From assembly GCF_965227365.1 (NCBI RefSeq), contig NZ_OZ245754.1:1116001-1180000 (forward strand): 64,000 nucleotides of DNA. Reading direction: 5' to 3'. The first letter of the stretch is position 1; the number at the start of each line of letters is the position of its first letter. This stretch comes from Hwanghaeella sp965227365 (lineage in GTDB: Bacteria; Pseudomonadota; Alphaproteobacteria; UBA8366; Aestuariispiraceae). Under the pieces are notes generated by a model. That model had not been told where the DNA came from. It did not search any database and saw only the letters and a program-made list of their open reading frames with translations. Shown here piece by piece: positions 33,860-42,361 of the stretch. The position numbers and the translations under genes are program-made.

Positions 33860-35506
33860 CTAGCCCTTTGCCGCTTCCAGGATCATGGCGGAAGCTTTTT
33901 CCGCGATCATCATGGTCGGTGCGGCGGTATTTCCCGACGTGATGGTCGGCATGACCGAGGCATCGACGACGCGCAGGCCTTCCACGCCGCGGACCCGCAG
34001 GCTGTCGTCGACGACGGCTTCCGGATCGTTCCCCATGCGGCAGGTGCCGACGGGATGGAAGATGGTGGTGCCGATCTTGCCGGCGGCGTCGGCCAGTTCC
34101 TCTTCCGTCTGCAATTGCGGGCCGGGCAGCAGTTCCTCCGGCTCGTGCCGTTTCATGCGATCCGTCTCCAGCACGATCTGCCGGGTCAGCTTCAACGCGT
34201 CGGCCGCAACCTTGCGGTCGCCTGGCGTCGACAGGTAGTTCAGCTTGATCGCCGGTTGGTCGCGGAAATTCGGCGACTTGATATTGATGCTGCCGCGGCT
34301 TTCCGGGCGCAGATTGCAGACGCTCGCCGTGAAGGCGGGGAAGGGATGCAGCGGATCGCCCAGCTTGTCGGTAGAGATCGGCTGGATGTGATATTCCAGG
34401 TTCGGCGTCTCCAGCGACGGGTCGGACCTGGCGAAACAGCCGAGATGGCTGGGCGCGCTGGTCAACGGCCCGGTGCGGAACAGGGCGAATTCGATACCCA
34501 TCAAGGCCTTCTGGAAGGTTGAGTTCACCCGTTCGTTCAGCGTCTTGGTGTTCTTGACCTTGTAGACGGTGCGGATCTGCAGATGATCCTGCAGGTTCGC
34601 GCCGACGCCCTTTGCCTCGTGCACGATATCGATCCCGTGCTCCTGCAACAGCCCGCCCGGGCCGATCCCGGAAAGCTGCAGCAGATGTGGTGAGCCGACC
34701 GAACCGGTCGCCAGGATGACCTCACCGGTCGCTTCCGCCGTCACGGGTTCGCCGTTGATGGAGAAGTCCAGCCCCACGGCGCGCTTGTCCTTGAACAGCA
34801 CCCGTTCCGCCTGGGACTTGATCTGCAGGGTCAGGTTCGACCGATGCTTGATCGGATGCAGGAAGGCCTTTGCCGCGCTCCAACGCAGCCCCTTGCGCTG
34901 GGTGACGTGGAAATAGCCGACGCCCTCATTGGTGCCGCGGTTGAAATCTTCGGTCTTGGGAATGCCGTGCTCGATGGCGGCCTCCATGAAGGCGTCCAGC
35001 ACTTCCACATGGCTGCGCCCGTCCTGAACCGGGATCTCGCCGCCCTCGCCATGCAAGTCGTCGGCGCCGTGCTGAAAGTCCTCAGCCTGCTTGAAATAGG
35101 GCAGCACGTCGGTCCAGCCCCAGCCGGTATTACCCATCTGGCGCCATTGGTCGTAATCGCGGGCCTGGCCGCGCATATAGATCATGCCGTTGATGGAGGA
35201 ACAGCCGCCCAGCACCTTGCCGCGCGGATAGTTCAGCGCCCGGCCGCCCAGGCCTTCGTCCGGCTCGGTCATCATGCACCAGTCGGTGCGCGGATTGTGC
35301 ATGGTCTTCAGGTAGCCGACGGGAATGTGGATCCAGTACCAGTCGTCCTTGCCGCCCGCTTCCAACAGCAGCACACGCTTCGTCCCATCCGCCGTCAGGC
35401 GATTGGCCAGCACGCAGCCGGCGGACCCCGCGCCGACGACGATATAATCGAACGAGCCGACCGAACGGCGATTTCCCGCGGCGCCCCCCGCTGTACCAGA
35501 TGCCAT
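33860..35506 (-). CDS. GMC-family FAD oxidoreductase (choline dehydrogenase-like)
   Basis: FAD-dependent alcohol/polyol dehydrogenase, 548 residues. The start MASGTAGGAA at 35506 has GGGAGGA just upstream (eight bases) and beats the ATG eight codons earlier. The GxGxxG dinucleotide motif is residues 25-30 (VVGAGSAGCVLANRL); GMC signatures 1 and 2 appear as NYPRGKVLGGCSSINGMIYMRG and, near 270, GSVGSPHLLQLSGIG. The C-terminal HPVGTCRMG and NTAAPTMMIAEKA hold the active-site His/Asn positions. Divergent from the PhyH-like dioxygenase at 35670, so the pair may share control. Substrate unknown; choline dehydrogenase itself is one possibility. Confidence 0.9.
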   Translation of the reverse strand: MASGTAGGAAGNRRSVGSFDYIVVGAGSAGCVLANRLTADGTKRVLLLEAGGKDDWYWIHIPVGYLKTMHNPRTDWCMMTEPDEGLGGRALNYPRGKVLGGCSSINGMIYMRGQARDYDQWRQMGNTGWGWTDVLPYFKQAEDFQHGADDLHGEGGEIPVQDGRSHVEVLDAFMEAAIEHGIPKTEDFNRGTNEGVGYFHVTQRKGLRWSAAKAFLHPIKHRSNLTLQIKSQAERVLFKDKRAVGLDFSINGEPVTAEATGEVILATGSVGSPHLLQLSGIGPGGLLQEHGIDIVHEAKGVGANLQDHLQIRTVYKVKNTKTLNERVNSTFQKALMGIEFALFRTGPLTSAPSHLGCFARSDPSLETPNLEYHIQPISTDKLGDPLHPFPAFTASVCNLRPESRGSINIKSPNFRDQPAIKLNYLSTPGDRKVAADALKLTRQIVLETDRMKRHEPEELLPGPQLQTEEELADAAGKIGTTIFHPVGTCRMGNDPEAVVDDSLRVRGVEGLRVVDASVMPTITSGNTAAPTMMIAEKASAMILEAAKG

Positions 35507-35669
35507 CAGACGATCCTCCCAAAAGACCATTTCTTGTCCCGCAGCCTAGGCAGTGGGAGGGGGCCGGGCAAGACGGCGCGCACCCCCATTCCCTGCCGCC
35601 CATCACAACGCTTTTCACCTGACGGCGCGCCGTGACAGACTTAAGCGGTCGGGAGGGGAGGCTTTCGGT

Positions 35670-36476
35670 ATGGGCGTGCCGATTGAGATCAGTGACGCAG
35701 ACATAACGGCTTACGAGCAGGACGGCGTGGTCTGTCTGCGGGGCGTCTTCTCGACCGAATGGATCGACCTGATGCGGGGCGCGGTGGAGGACGCGATGGC
35801 CGCTCCCGGCCCGTTCGCGGAGGACTATGCCGACCCAGCCAGCGGCGGGCGCTTCTTCGGAGATCTTGATGTCTGGAAGCGCCACGCTGCCTTCCGGAAA
35901 TTCGTGCTGGAATCCCCGGCGGCGGAGGTGGCGGGCGGTATCATGCGCTCAGGCACCTCGACCTTCTTCTACGACCAGCTTCTGGTGAAGGAAGGCGGCA
36001 CGGCGGAACGCACGCCCTGGCATCAGGACCAGCCCTATTGGGCTGTGTCGGGACGGCAGGTCGCCTCCCTCTGGGTGCCGTTCGACCCGGTGCCCAAGGA
36101 CGTCTCGGTTGAATACGTCGCCGGCAGTCATCTGTGGCAGGCGCACAACCCCTATCACTTCTCCGACGGCACACCCTATGAAGGCACCGACCTGCCGCCG
36201 CTGCCGGAGATCGAAGGAAATCGCGGCGACTACCGCATTCTCAGTTTCGCGCTCGAACCCGGCGACTGCCTTGTCTTCCAGGCGATGGTCGTCCACGGCG
36301 CGCCCGGCAACCCGTATAAGTCCCGCCGCCGGGCGCTCGCGACACGCTGGCTCGGTGACGACGCCCGCGTCTTCAAACGCAAGGGAGAAGTCGCGATCCC
36401 CACGACTGACCCCGGCTTCGCCCATGGTGAACGGTATCGCGGCGAAGACTATCCAACGGTTTGGCGGAGCTATTGA
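35670..36476 (+). CDS. Phytanoyl-CoA dioxygenase (PhyH) family Fe(II)/2-oxoglutarate oxygenase
   Basis: A 268-residue PhyH-family dioxygenase. The ATG at 35670 (MGVPIEISD) has GGGAGGGGAGG about nine bases upstream and is preferred over a start at 35553. The iron triad reads H118 and D120 (WHQDQPYW) and H209 (VVHGAPGNPY), with an arginine about eleven residues later for 2-oxoglutarate. Family members hydroxylate small acids, phosphonates or lipids. It lies between a GMC oxidoreductase (divergent) and a PhnZ-like HD gene (convergent), which suggests hydroxylation of a C-P or quaternary-amine type substrate; this is inference. Confidence 0.85.
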   Translation: MGVPIEISDADITAYEQDGVVCLRGVFSTEWIDLMRGAVEDAMAAPGPFAEDYADPASGGRFFGDLDVWKRHAAFRKFVLESPAAEVAGGIMRSGTSTFFYDQLLVKEGGTAERTPWHQDQPYWAVSGRQVASLWVPFDPVPKDVSVEYVAGSHLWQAHNPYHFSDGTPYEGTDLPPLPEIEGNRGDYRILSFALEPGDCLVFQAMVVHGAPGNPYKSRRRALATRWLGDDARVFKRKGEVAIPTTDPGFAHGERYRGEDYPTVWRSY

Positions 36477-36491
36477 CCGTCGAATGCCGAG

Positions 36492-37106
36492 TCACGCCAC
36501 CCGGCTGCTGACCTGAATGGCGTTCTGGGGGGAGAGGCAGTCGGCGACGGCTTGTCGGTAGGCGGCCATATCGGTCGGGAGGCCGATGGTGCCGCGGCTC
36601 ATGTCGTCGCGGCGGGCCAGCGCGACGGCGGCGCTCCAGCTTTCATGACGTTCGAACTGCTGACGCTCGGTCTCGCCCATCGGGCCGCCCAGTTCGGCGA
36701 GCGCCCGGAAGGCCTCGTCGCTGAGCGCGTCGCGGTATCCCTTGTCCAGCGCGAAGAGCCAGCGTTTGGCGATCTGATGCAGCCGGACGGGTTCGGAAAT
36801 GGCCGGCGGGAAGTAGCGCGCCAGCCAGGCGGCGCCCACCTTCTCGCTGCACCGCGTGGCGGCTGCGGCGCCGTCGGGTCCCTGATGCTCCAGCAGAATC
36901 TTGCCGGTATCGTGCAAAAGAGCGGTCACCACCTCATGGTTCGGCGCGTTTTCCCGTCTGGCCAGTTCGGCGGTCTGCAGGCTGTGATCCAGCAGCGACA
37001 GGCCGTGCCCGGCCGCAATCTCCTCCCCGGCTTCCATCAGCCAGGCCAGAAGCCGGTCGGAAAACCGCAGGGGATCGCCCGAATATTCCGGTGCGCTCGC
37101 ATACAT
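36492..37106 (-). CDS. HD-domain protein related to PhnZ/TmpB oxygenases
   Basis: A 204-residue HD-domain protein. GAGG nine bases upstream favours the ATG at 37106 over the one seven codons earlier. The metal-ligand pattern of PhnZ-type mixed-valent diiron oxygenases is recognisable: H41 (DHSLQTAE), H65-D66 (LLHDTGK), H110 and K114 (RLHQIAKR), and D167/D168 (RRDDMS); GGPM at 140-143 also fits. The expected second-shell ligand His before the VGAAWL helix reads C86-S87, and the usual Tyr/Glu substrate residues are absent. So the fold is clear, the PhnZ-like activity is not assured. The neighbouring PhyH-type dioxygenase fits a two-step phosphonate oxidation scheme, by inference. Confidence 0.7.
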   Translation of the reverse strand: MYASAPEYSGDPLRFSDRLLAWLMEAGEEIAAGHGLSLLDHSLQTAELARRENAPNHEVVTALLHDTGKILLEHQGPDGAAAATRCSEKVGAAWLARYFPPAISEPVRLHQIAKRWLFALDKGYRDALSDEAFRALAELGGPMGETERQQFERHESWSAAVALARRDDMSRGTIGLPTDMAAYRQAVADCLSPQNAIQVSSRVA

Positions 37107-37259
37107 GGATTGGTGCCTCGGTACCATTGCCAGGGTGAAAACGCTGCTACGCTACATGGTGGTGCAAGGTAGCAACGACTATAGGTCATTTTAAGGCAAT
37201 TACCGTGACGTTTCTGTTTCAATATTTGAAGAAACCGTACGCCGTTACTTTATTTTCAT

Positions 37260-37278
37260 GCGTTTTGCAGTAAAACGC
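37260..37278. repeat. 7-base perfect inverted repeat in AT-rich spacer
   Basis: GCGTTTT (37260-37266) and AAAACGC (37272-37278) are exact reverse complements around GCAGT. They lie between the end of the QueF-like gene and the start of the HD gene, with a second short dyad (TTCAATATTTGAA) nearby. Possible operator or weak terminator for the long flagellar tract; no long T-run. Confidence 0.4.
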
Positions 37279-37334
37279 AGGTAATTAACACTTTCGATTT
37301 ATCGATCAATTTCGGATTTGTTGAGGCACCGGCA

Positions 37335-37775
37335 TCAGAAACCGGCGATCCGTTGCAGCAGGGCCGGGTTGTCCCATTGCGGCTGGCGGTCCTCCAGCAG
37401 GATCCGGTGGGCGGTGATATCCGCGCCGGGCTCGGGCGGGCCGGTCAGCACGATCTGCAGCCAGCGGGCGACGAGTTGGTTGTTGAGGTCGTCGATCAGC
37501 AGGGACGCGGTCAGTTCCAGCGCTTCCCGGTCCGGCGGCGACAATGCGTGCAGGTAATCCGCCAGCGCGGCCGGCAGCAGGATCCATTTGTCCGGCACAT
37601 AGCGCAGTTCGACCGTGATCGTCTGGCCGCCGTACGAGGTCAGTTTGCCAGAGAGATGGCAGAGATAGTCGGTCTGCGGAATTGGGTTGGGCGTCGTCGC
37701 GATGGCCGACTGCCGCCGGATCCGTTCGTCCTCGGTGTCGAGGGGCGGTTCCGCGCCCGGTTCGATATCGGTCAT
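37335..37775 (-). CDS. QueF-like T-fold protein lacking catalytic cysteine
   Basis: A 146-residue protein whose ATG overlaps the stop of the preceding gene (ATGA) with GGAGG upstream, so it is coupled to it. The line-up with 7-cyano-7-deazaguanine reductase (QueF) is visible by eye: PNPIPQTDYLCHL, then LTSYGG where QueF has the FTSLCP cysteine, then YVPDKWIL, ADYLHAL, and a LLIDDL...RWLQIVLTG block matching the QueF ILxDL...RYLEVxG block. The cysteine nucleophile is replaced by YG and the HE catalytic pair reads RE, so it is presumably not a reductase. A structural or binding role in the flagellar tract is possible. Based on remembered family patterns, not a search. Confidence 0.45.
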   Translation of the reverse strand: MTDIEPGAEPPLDTEDERIRRQSAIATTPNPIPQTDYLCHLSGKLTSYGGQTITVELRYVPDKWILLPAALADYLHALSPPDREALELTASLLIDDLNNQLVARWLQIVLTGPPEPGADITAHRILLEDRQPQWDNPALLQRIAGF

Positions 37776-40381
37776 ATACTCAGGTCCTCCCGCACCCCGT
37801 CCGACCCGGATGGTCCGTCCACGGCGGTCAGGTCAAAGCTTTTCACCACATGATAACCGACTTGCCCGGTGAGCCCCAGGGCGGTGACGGTATCGGCGAA
37901 CAGGGTCTGGATGTCCCGCCGCATGTCAGAGGGCAGGGCGGCGTGGGTCCGGATCATCAGGTCGATATGTTTCTTCTCGACGATGTTGTCGAACTGGAAG
38001 GGGCCGAGCCGGGTGAAATTCACCTCGATGATGAAGCGCTGACCGGTCTTGGTCTTTTCCCTGCCCTCGTCCTGGGCCTGGTTTTCCTTGTCGCGCAGAT
38101 AGAGTTTCAGGGCCTCGATCTCGCCGCCGACCGAAACCGGCAATTGATAACTGCGCCATTCGCCGCCCGCGCTGTCCATCGCCTTGCCGCGCAGCGCGCC
38201 GAGGTCCCGGCTCAGCCGGTCCACGGACCCGCGCCGCGTGCGTTCCAGCGTTCTCACCGCGTCGCCGCCGAGCCAGCGCGGCGCACCGCCCAGCCGGACG
38301 GCCTGCAGCAGAAACAGAAGGGCGGTGCCGAGTTGCGGGCCGGCGGTCGGGATCAGGGATTGCGCGATCTGCTGGGCGGCGCCGGGATCGGCCTGCTGCA
38401 GCAGGGCGAGGGCTTCCTGTAGCGCCTGGAACGGTCCGCCGCCAACCTGACGAGCGACGGCCTGGCCTGCATGAACGGCGCCGCCGGCTGCCGGTGGAGT
38501 CGGTTGCGCCGTGAATTCCAGAACCAGGGCCGTGCCGGAAGGCACCGGACGTGACCCGACCGGAACGCTGAAATGGCCGAGCGGGGTGCGGACCAGCGCG
38601 GCGCCCGAGGCGGTCTCCCCGATCACCGACCCGATCACGACCGGCAGGCCGGGGGCCGCACTGTTGGTCAGACCCGCGACGGCGGGTGCGGGCGTTCCGG
38701 GCGGCAGAATGGCGGCGAGCCGGACGGGAACGGTGGATCCCGCGGCGATCGACCCGGCTGTCGCTGCGTTGCTCTGCGCGCTCGGGGCTGCACCGGCGGG
38801 GCCTTGCGCCGGGTTGGTGGCCGTCGCGATTGTCTTCGCCCCGGCACCAGTACCGATACCAGTACCGACCCCGGCGGCGGATGGCGTTGGCGCGGCCTGC
38901 GGTCCGGCGGCTTGCCCCGGTATCGCCGGATTTCCGGATCCGGGCGCGGTGAAGGAAACCTGGACGGTCTGCAAAGGTGCCTTGCCCGTGGTCGTGAGCG
39001 TCAGGCCGGAACCGGGCGGCACCGCAATCGGAAGCCGCAAAGTGATTGTGCCGAAGGTCGTCTGGATGGTCACCGAGCCCGCAGAAGGGGGCGCGGTTCC
39101 TTGCCCGGGCGCCGGGATTGCCTGCGGTGCCGCAGTGACGGTGCCCTGAACGGTCTGGCCCGCGATCAAGACCCGGCTGAGCGACGGCGATGCGGTGACG
39201 ACGGTCGCCACGGTCGGCTGCTGCGGAAGCGGCGCCTGACTGGGTGGGATTTGGTCGGTAGGGGGTGCGGTGACCGGTTGACCTGCCGTGGGCGGAGCGG
39301 GTTGCGCCGGTGCATTCTGTGTTGGCGCGTTCTGGGTTGGCGCGTTCTGGATCGGGGGAGGCGGCGTCGCCGGCGGTGCAGCCGGAGTCGGTTGAACGGG
39401 GGTCGGTTGAACGGGTGCCGGTTGAACGGGGGCTGGTTGAACGGGAGCCGACTGTACCGGTGTTGATTGCACCGGCGGCGGCTGAGGCGAGGGCGGCGCG
39501 GCGGACGGTTGGGATGCGCCTGAGGACTGTGCCGGCGGCGCGGCAGGTTGCTGCTGCGGCGCGGTCGTCGATGGCGATCCGGCAGACGAAGACGGCCCTG
39601 AAGGCGTGGACGATCCCGACGCAGAGGCCGATCCCGAAGAGGGGGGCGGCGCGGAGCGAGACTGCTGGGGCGCCGGGGCCGATTGAGCCGGGGCCGATTG
39701 AGCCGGTGCTGATTGTGCCGGGGTTGATTGTGCTGAAGTCTGTAGTGGCGACGGCGCCTGAGCCGGGTTCGATTGTGGCGGTGGCGCCGGTTGCGTCGTT
39801 GCCGTGGGTTGAGCCGGTGGTGCCGGTTGAACTGTCGGCGGCGGGCTTGGCGACGATGCTTGAACGGCTGCCGTGGCGGAGGCTGTGGGCGGCTGCGGCG
39901 GCGTTTGCTGACCGGCGGGCGGTTGCGCTTGCGGCGGCTGTTGTGGGCCCGTGCCGGGCGGATTGACCGCCGTGGCCGTCACCGTCGCGCCCTGGGTCAG
40001 GGTGGTGACGACGGCGGGCGGCCGTTCGGTCGCGGGAGGCTGGCTGACCGTTTGTGCCCCTGTTGGCGACCCCGTTTGCGATTGCGGCAGTGACAGTCGG
40101 ATCTGTCCTTCGCCCGTGCCGGGCTGAAGCGTCACCGGGCTGTTGGCCGGAATTTCAACCGCGGTCTGCAGGGTCACGGATCCCGCCGGTGTCTGAACCG
40201 TGACTTGTCCGACCGTCGGTGTGCCGGTCACGGTTCCCTGCAGCACCGTGCCTCTGGAAAGGGCTTGGGTTACGGCCGCATCGGCCCGCAGCACGGCGGC
40301 AGGGGTCTGGCTTTGCCCGGACGGTGTCGGCTGGGCCGGTTGGCTTTGTCCGCTGGGCGGCAGGTCGATGGACGAACTCAT
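37772..40381 (-). CDS. Large proline-rich FliK-like hook-length control protein
   Basis: An 869-residue protein with a long Pro/Gln/Ala-rich low-complexity region (about 110-390). Short tandem repeats of APVQP, SAPAQ and NAPTQ types are obvious. Three related beta-rich modules stand out: residues about 31-97, 392-475 and 548-625, each with a QTP/TTF-G-TITL-like strand pattern (for example GTVTG, then TVQTPAGSVTL). The C-terminal region (about 640-869) is helical, then RFIIEVNFTRLGPFQF and IDLMIRTHAALP, like alphaproteobacterial FliK C-termini. A second, canonical FliK is at 54670. Located after flhG in the flagellar tract and coupled to the QueF-like gene. The family name is tentative. Confidence 0.7.
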   Translation of the reverse strand: MSSSIDLPPSGQSQPAQPTPSGQSQTPAAVLRADAAVTQALSRGTVLQGTVTGTPTVGQVTVQTPAGSVTLQTAVEIPANSPVTLQPGTGEGQIRLSLPQSQTGSPTGAQTVSQPPATERPPAVVTTLTQGATVTATAVNPPGTGPQQPPQAQPPAGQQTPPQPPTASATAAVQASSPSPPPTVQPAPPAQPTATTQPAPPPQSNPAQAPSPLQTSAQSTPAQSAPAQSAPAQSAPAPQQSRSAPPPSSGSASASGSSTPSGPSSSAGSPSTTAPQQQPAAPPAQSSGASQPSAAPPSPQPPPVQSTPVQSAPVQPAPVQPAPVQPTPVQPTPAAPPATPPPPIQNAPTQNAPTQNAPAQPAPPTAGQPVTAPPTDQIPPSQAPLPQQPTVATVVTASPSLSRVLIAGQTVQGTVTAAPQAIPAPGQGTAPPSAGSVTIQTTFGTITLRLPIAVPPGSGLTLTTTGKAPLQTVQVSFTAPGSGNPAIPGQAAGPQAAPTPSAAGVGTGIGTGAGAKTIATATNPAQGPAGAAPSAQSNAATAGSIAAGSTVPVRLAAILPPGTPAPAVAGLTNSAAPGLPVVIGSVIGETASGAALVRTPLGHFSVPVGSRPVPSGTALVLEFTAQPTPPAAGGAVHAGQAVARQVGGGPFQALQEALALLQQADPGAAQQIAQSLIPTAGPQLGTALLFLLQAVRLGGAPRWLGGDAVRTLERTRRGSVDRLSRDLGALRGKAMDSAGGEWRSYQLPVSVGGEIEALKLYLRDKENQAQDEGREKTKTGQRFIIEVNFTRLGPFQFDNIVEKKHIDLMIRTHAALPSDMRRDIQTLFADTVTALGLTGQVGYHVVKSFDLTAVDGPSGSDGVREDLSI

Positions 40382-40429
40382 GCTCCGGTCATCCCGAGCG
40401 CGCGCACCGTCATTGTCCCGCCGACGGCC

Positions 40430-41209
40430 CTAGAGTTGGATCCGGGCGGCGATCGCTTCCACGTCCGACGCTGCGGCGCTGGTGGGCGACCGTGTCAGCA
40501 ACGGCATTTGCGCGCGGATGCTTTCCCTTACTTTGTTGTCCTGGCGGATGACGCCCGCCAGGGGCGGCGTGAACTTCAAGAAATTCGTGCAGGCCTTCGC
40601 CAAGGTCTCATAGGTTTTCTTACCGGCGGCGGCGTTCTCGGCCATGTTCACGACGATCTGGATATTTTCGTGCGTGCCGGCCTGATGCGCCACTTTGATG
40701 AAGGCATAGGCGTCGGTCAGGCTGGTCGGTTCGTCGTTGATGACCAACAGGCAGAGATGCGCCGGCGCGGCCAGGATCTGAACCGTGCGGTCGACGCCGG
40801 CTCCCAGATCCAGAACCACCGCATCGAAATTCTTCGAATAGTCCGACAATTCCTGCCGAATGCGCAGCAGCCGGGGCGGCGGCAAGGTGGCCAGTGCCCC
40901 GCCGCCCGAACGGCCCGCCAAAATATCAAAACCGCCGGCATCGTAATGGGTGGTCACGCCCTTCATTGATGCCTTGCCGGCGGCAACCTCGCCGATATCC
41001 CGCTTCGGCATCAGCCCCAATTGGATATCCACGTTGGCCAGGCCCAGATCGCCGTCGAATAAAAGCGTCTTGCGTTTCTGGCGCGCCAGGCAATGGCTCA
41101 AGGTGATCGAGAACCAGGTCTTGCCGACGCCGCCCTTGCCGCTGCCGACCGCAATCATCCGGCTGCCGTCGATGGCGGCAAGCGAAGCCTTTTGATTGGC
41201 GTCACTCAT
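40430..41209 (-). CDS. flhG: Flagellar number regulator FlhG (FleN, MinD-like ATPase)
   Basis: ATPase of the MinD/ParA group that limits flagellar number and antagonises FlhF. The 259-residue protein has the deviant Walker A VGSGKGGVGKTW (K30), LLFDGDLGLANVDIQLGL and VVLDLGAGVD. The usual N-terminal activating DQAxxLR peptide of FleN is not obvious: MSDANQKASLAAIDG. It starts 48 bases after flhF on the same strand. No start conflict. Confidence 0.9.
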   Translation of the reverse strand: MSDANQKASLAAIDGSRMIAVGSGKGGVGKTWFSITLSHCLARQKRKTLLFDGDLGLANVDIQLGLMPKRDIGEVAAGKASMKGVTTHYDAGGFDILAGRSGGGALATLPPPRLLRIRQELSDYSKNFDAVVLDLGAGVDRTVQILAAPAHLCLLVINDEPTSLTDAYAFIKVAHQAGTHENIQIVVNMAENAAAGKKTYETLAKACTNFLKFTPPLAGVIRQDNKVRESIRAQMPLLTRSPTSAAASDVEAIAARIQL

Positions 41210-41257
41210 TACGAAACCCTTTCCGCTCCAGGCGGTTCACTATGCAATCGACTTTAT

Positions 41258-42274
41258 TCATGACGCGGTCTGCTTCTCGGAGGACTTCTTCGGTTTCGGC
41301 AGCAACATCCGGGCCAGGGTGGCCGGGTCGAGCGGCTGAAACCCATCGGCGATCCGGGGGGAGCGTCCGATATCGGAAAGAGCCAGATCGCTCGCCACCG
41401 CCGCGGCCAGCATGGAGCCCAGGCGGCGCGCGATATCGTATCCGGTGATCAACAGCCGCGTCGCGCCTGCGGGCCGGAAGGCCTTGGCCAGATCCGTCGC
41501 CTCTTCCGCGTCGCGGCCGGCGGTCAGGACCAGGACCGGTTCCAAGTCGCCGGCTTCGGCCAGTTCGACGATATGCGCCAGTTCTTCCAGATTGAACGGA
41601 TTGGTGCCCGGCGTGTCGATCACGATCAATTCGTCCGGCGGCAGTTTCTGCAGCGCCTGCGAGAGGATTTTGCCGTCGCTGACCACGATCATGTTGGCGC
41701 CCAGCTTGTCCGCATAAAGCGCCAATTGTTCCATCGCCCCGATCTTCAGCTTGTCCGCGCCGACAAGGTGAACCGGCAGACGGTTCGTTGCCTTGCGGCC
41801 GTCCGTCTCGTCCTGGATCAGCGCTTCCGTTCTGGGGTCCTTCAGCGCGGCGCGCGCCGCCAGTTTGACGCAGCCGACCGTCTTGCCGACGCCGGGCGGC
41901 CCGATCAGGATCAGCGGCCGTCCGTTCGTATCGTCCGGCAATGGGTCAAAGCGGAAGACCTCGCCGAGCGCATGGGTCAGCGCCTTGATCGGGTCGCTTT
42001 CCTCCAGCATGGAGGCTTCGTCGACCAATCGGTCGGTCAGGTCCGGCGGCGTGCCGTGCCGCTCCAGCGCCTCGGTGATCGTTTCGATCACATCGATATC
42101 GCCGCCCAGGTTTTCGAAGGGGTCTTCCTCCCGTTCCACGGCGGCGGTGACGCGGGCGCCTTGCGGGCCGCCGGATTCATGGGTGGCGACGATAATGGCG
42201 TCGTCCCCCAACTGCTCCCGCACCAGGGTCATCGCGTCCTGCAGCGATTTGGCGTGAAAGGTCTTAAGGCGCAT
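41258..42274 (-). CDS. flhF: Flagellar placement GTPase FlhF
   Basis: SRP54-type GTPase that sets flagellar position with FlhG. The 338-residue protein opens with MRLKTFHAKSLQDAMTLVREQLGDDAIIV, the typical FlhF N-domain, then an acidic/variable B region (about 50-90) and the G domain: Walker A GPPGVGKTVG (near 130), VHLVGADK, and VIDTPGTNPF (the DTPG region). It follows flhA, as in most bacteria. Confidence 0.93.
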   Translation of the reverse strand: MRLKTFHAKSLQDAMTLVREQLGDDAIIVATHESGGPQGARVTAAVEREEDPFENLGGDIDVIETITEALERHGTPPDLTDRLVDEASMLEESDPIKALTHALGEVFRFDPLPDDTNGRPLILIGPPGVGKTVGCVKLAARAALKDPRTEALIQDETDGRKATNRLPVHLVGADKLKIGAMEQLALYADKLGANMIVVSDGKILSQALQKLPPDELIVIDTPGTNPFNLEELAHIVELAEAGDLEPVLVLTAGRDAEEATDLAKAFRPAGATRLLITGYDIARRLGSMLAAAVASDLALSDIGRSPRIADGFQPLDPATLARMLLPKPKKSSEKQTAS

Positions 42275-42361
42275 CGCGTTCCGTCATCGGTAAAACATAC
42301 CCCCGAACTCTGCGACGGTCCGGGCACGGGGTCAAACCCGCTGCGATCATCGGCGCGCCGG

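Noticed and set aside
37260..37278. Inverted repeat as a rho-independent terminator
   Set aside because: AT-rich stem of seven pairs with no T-run.
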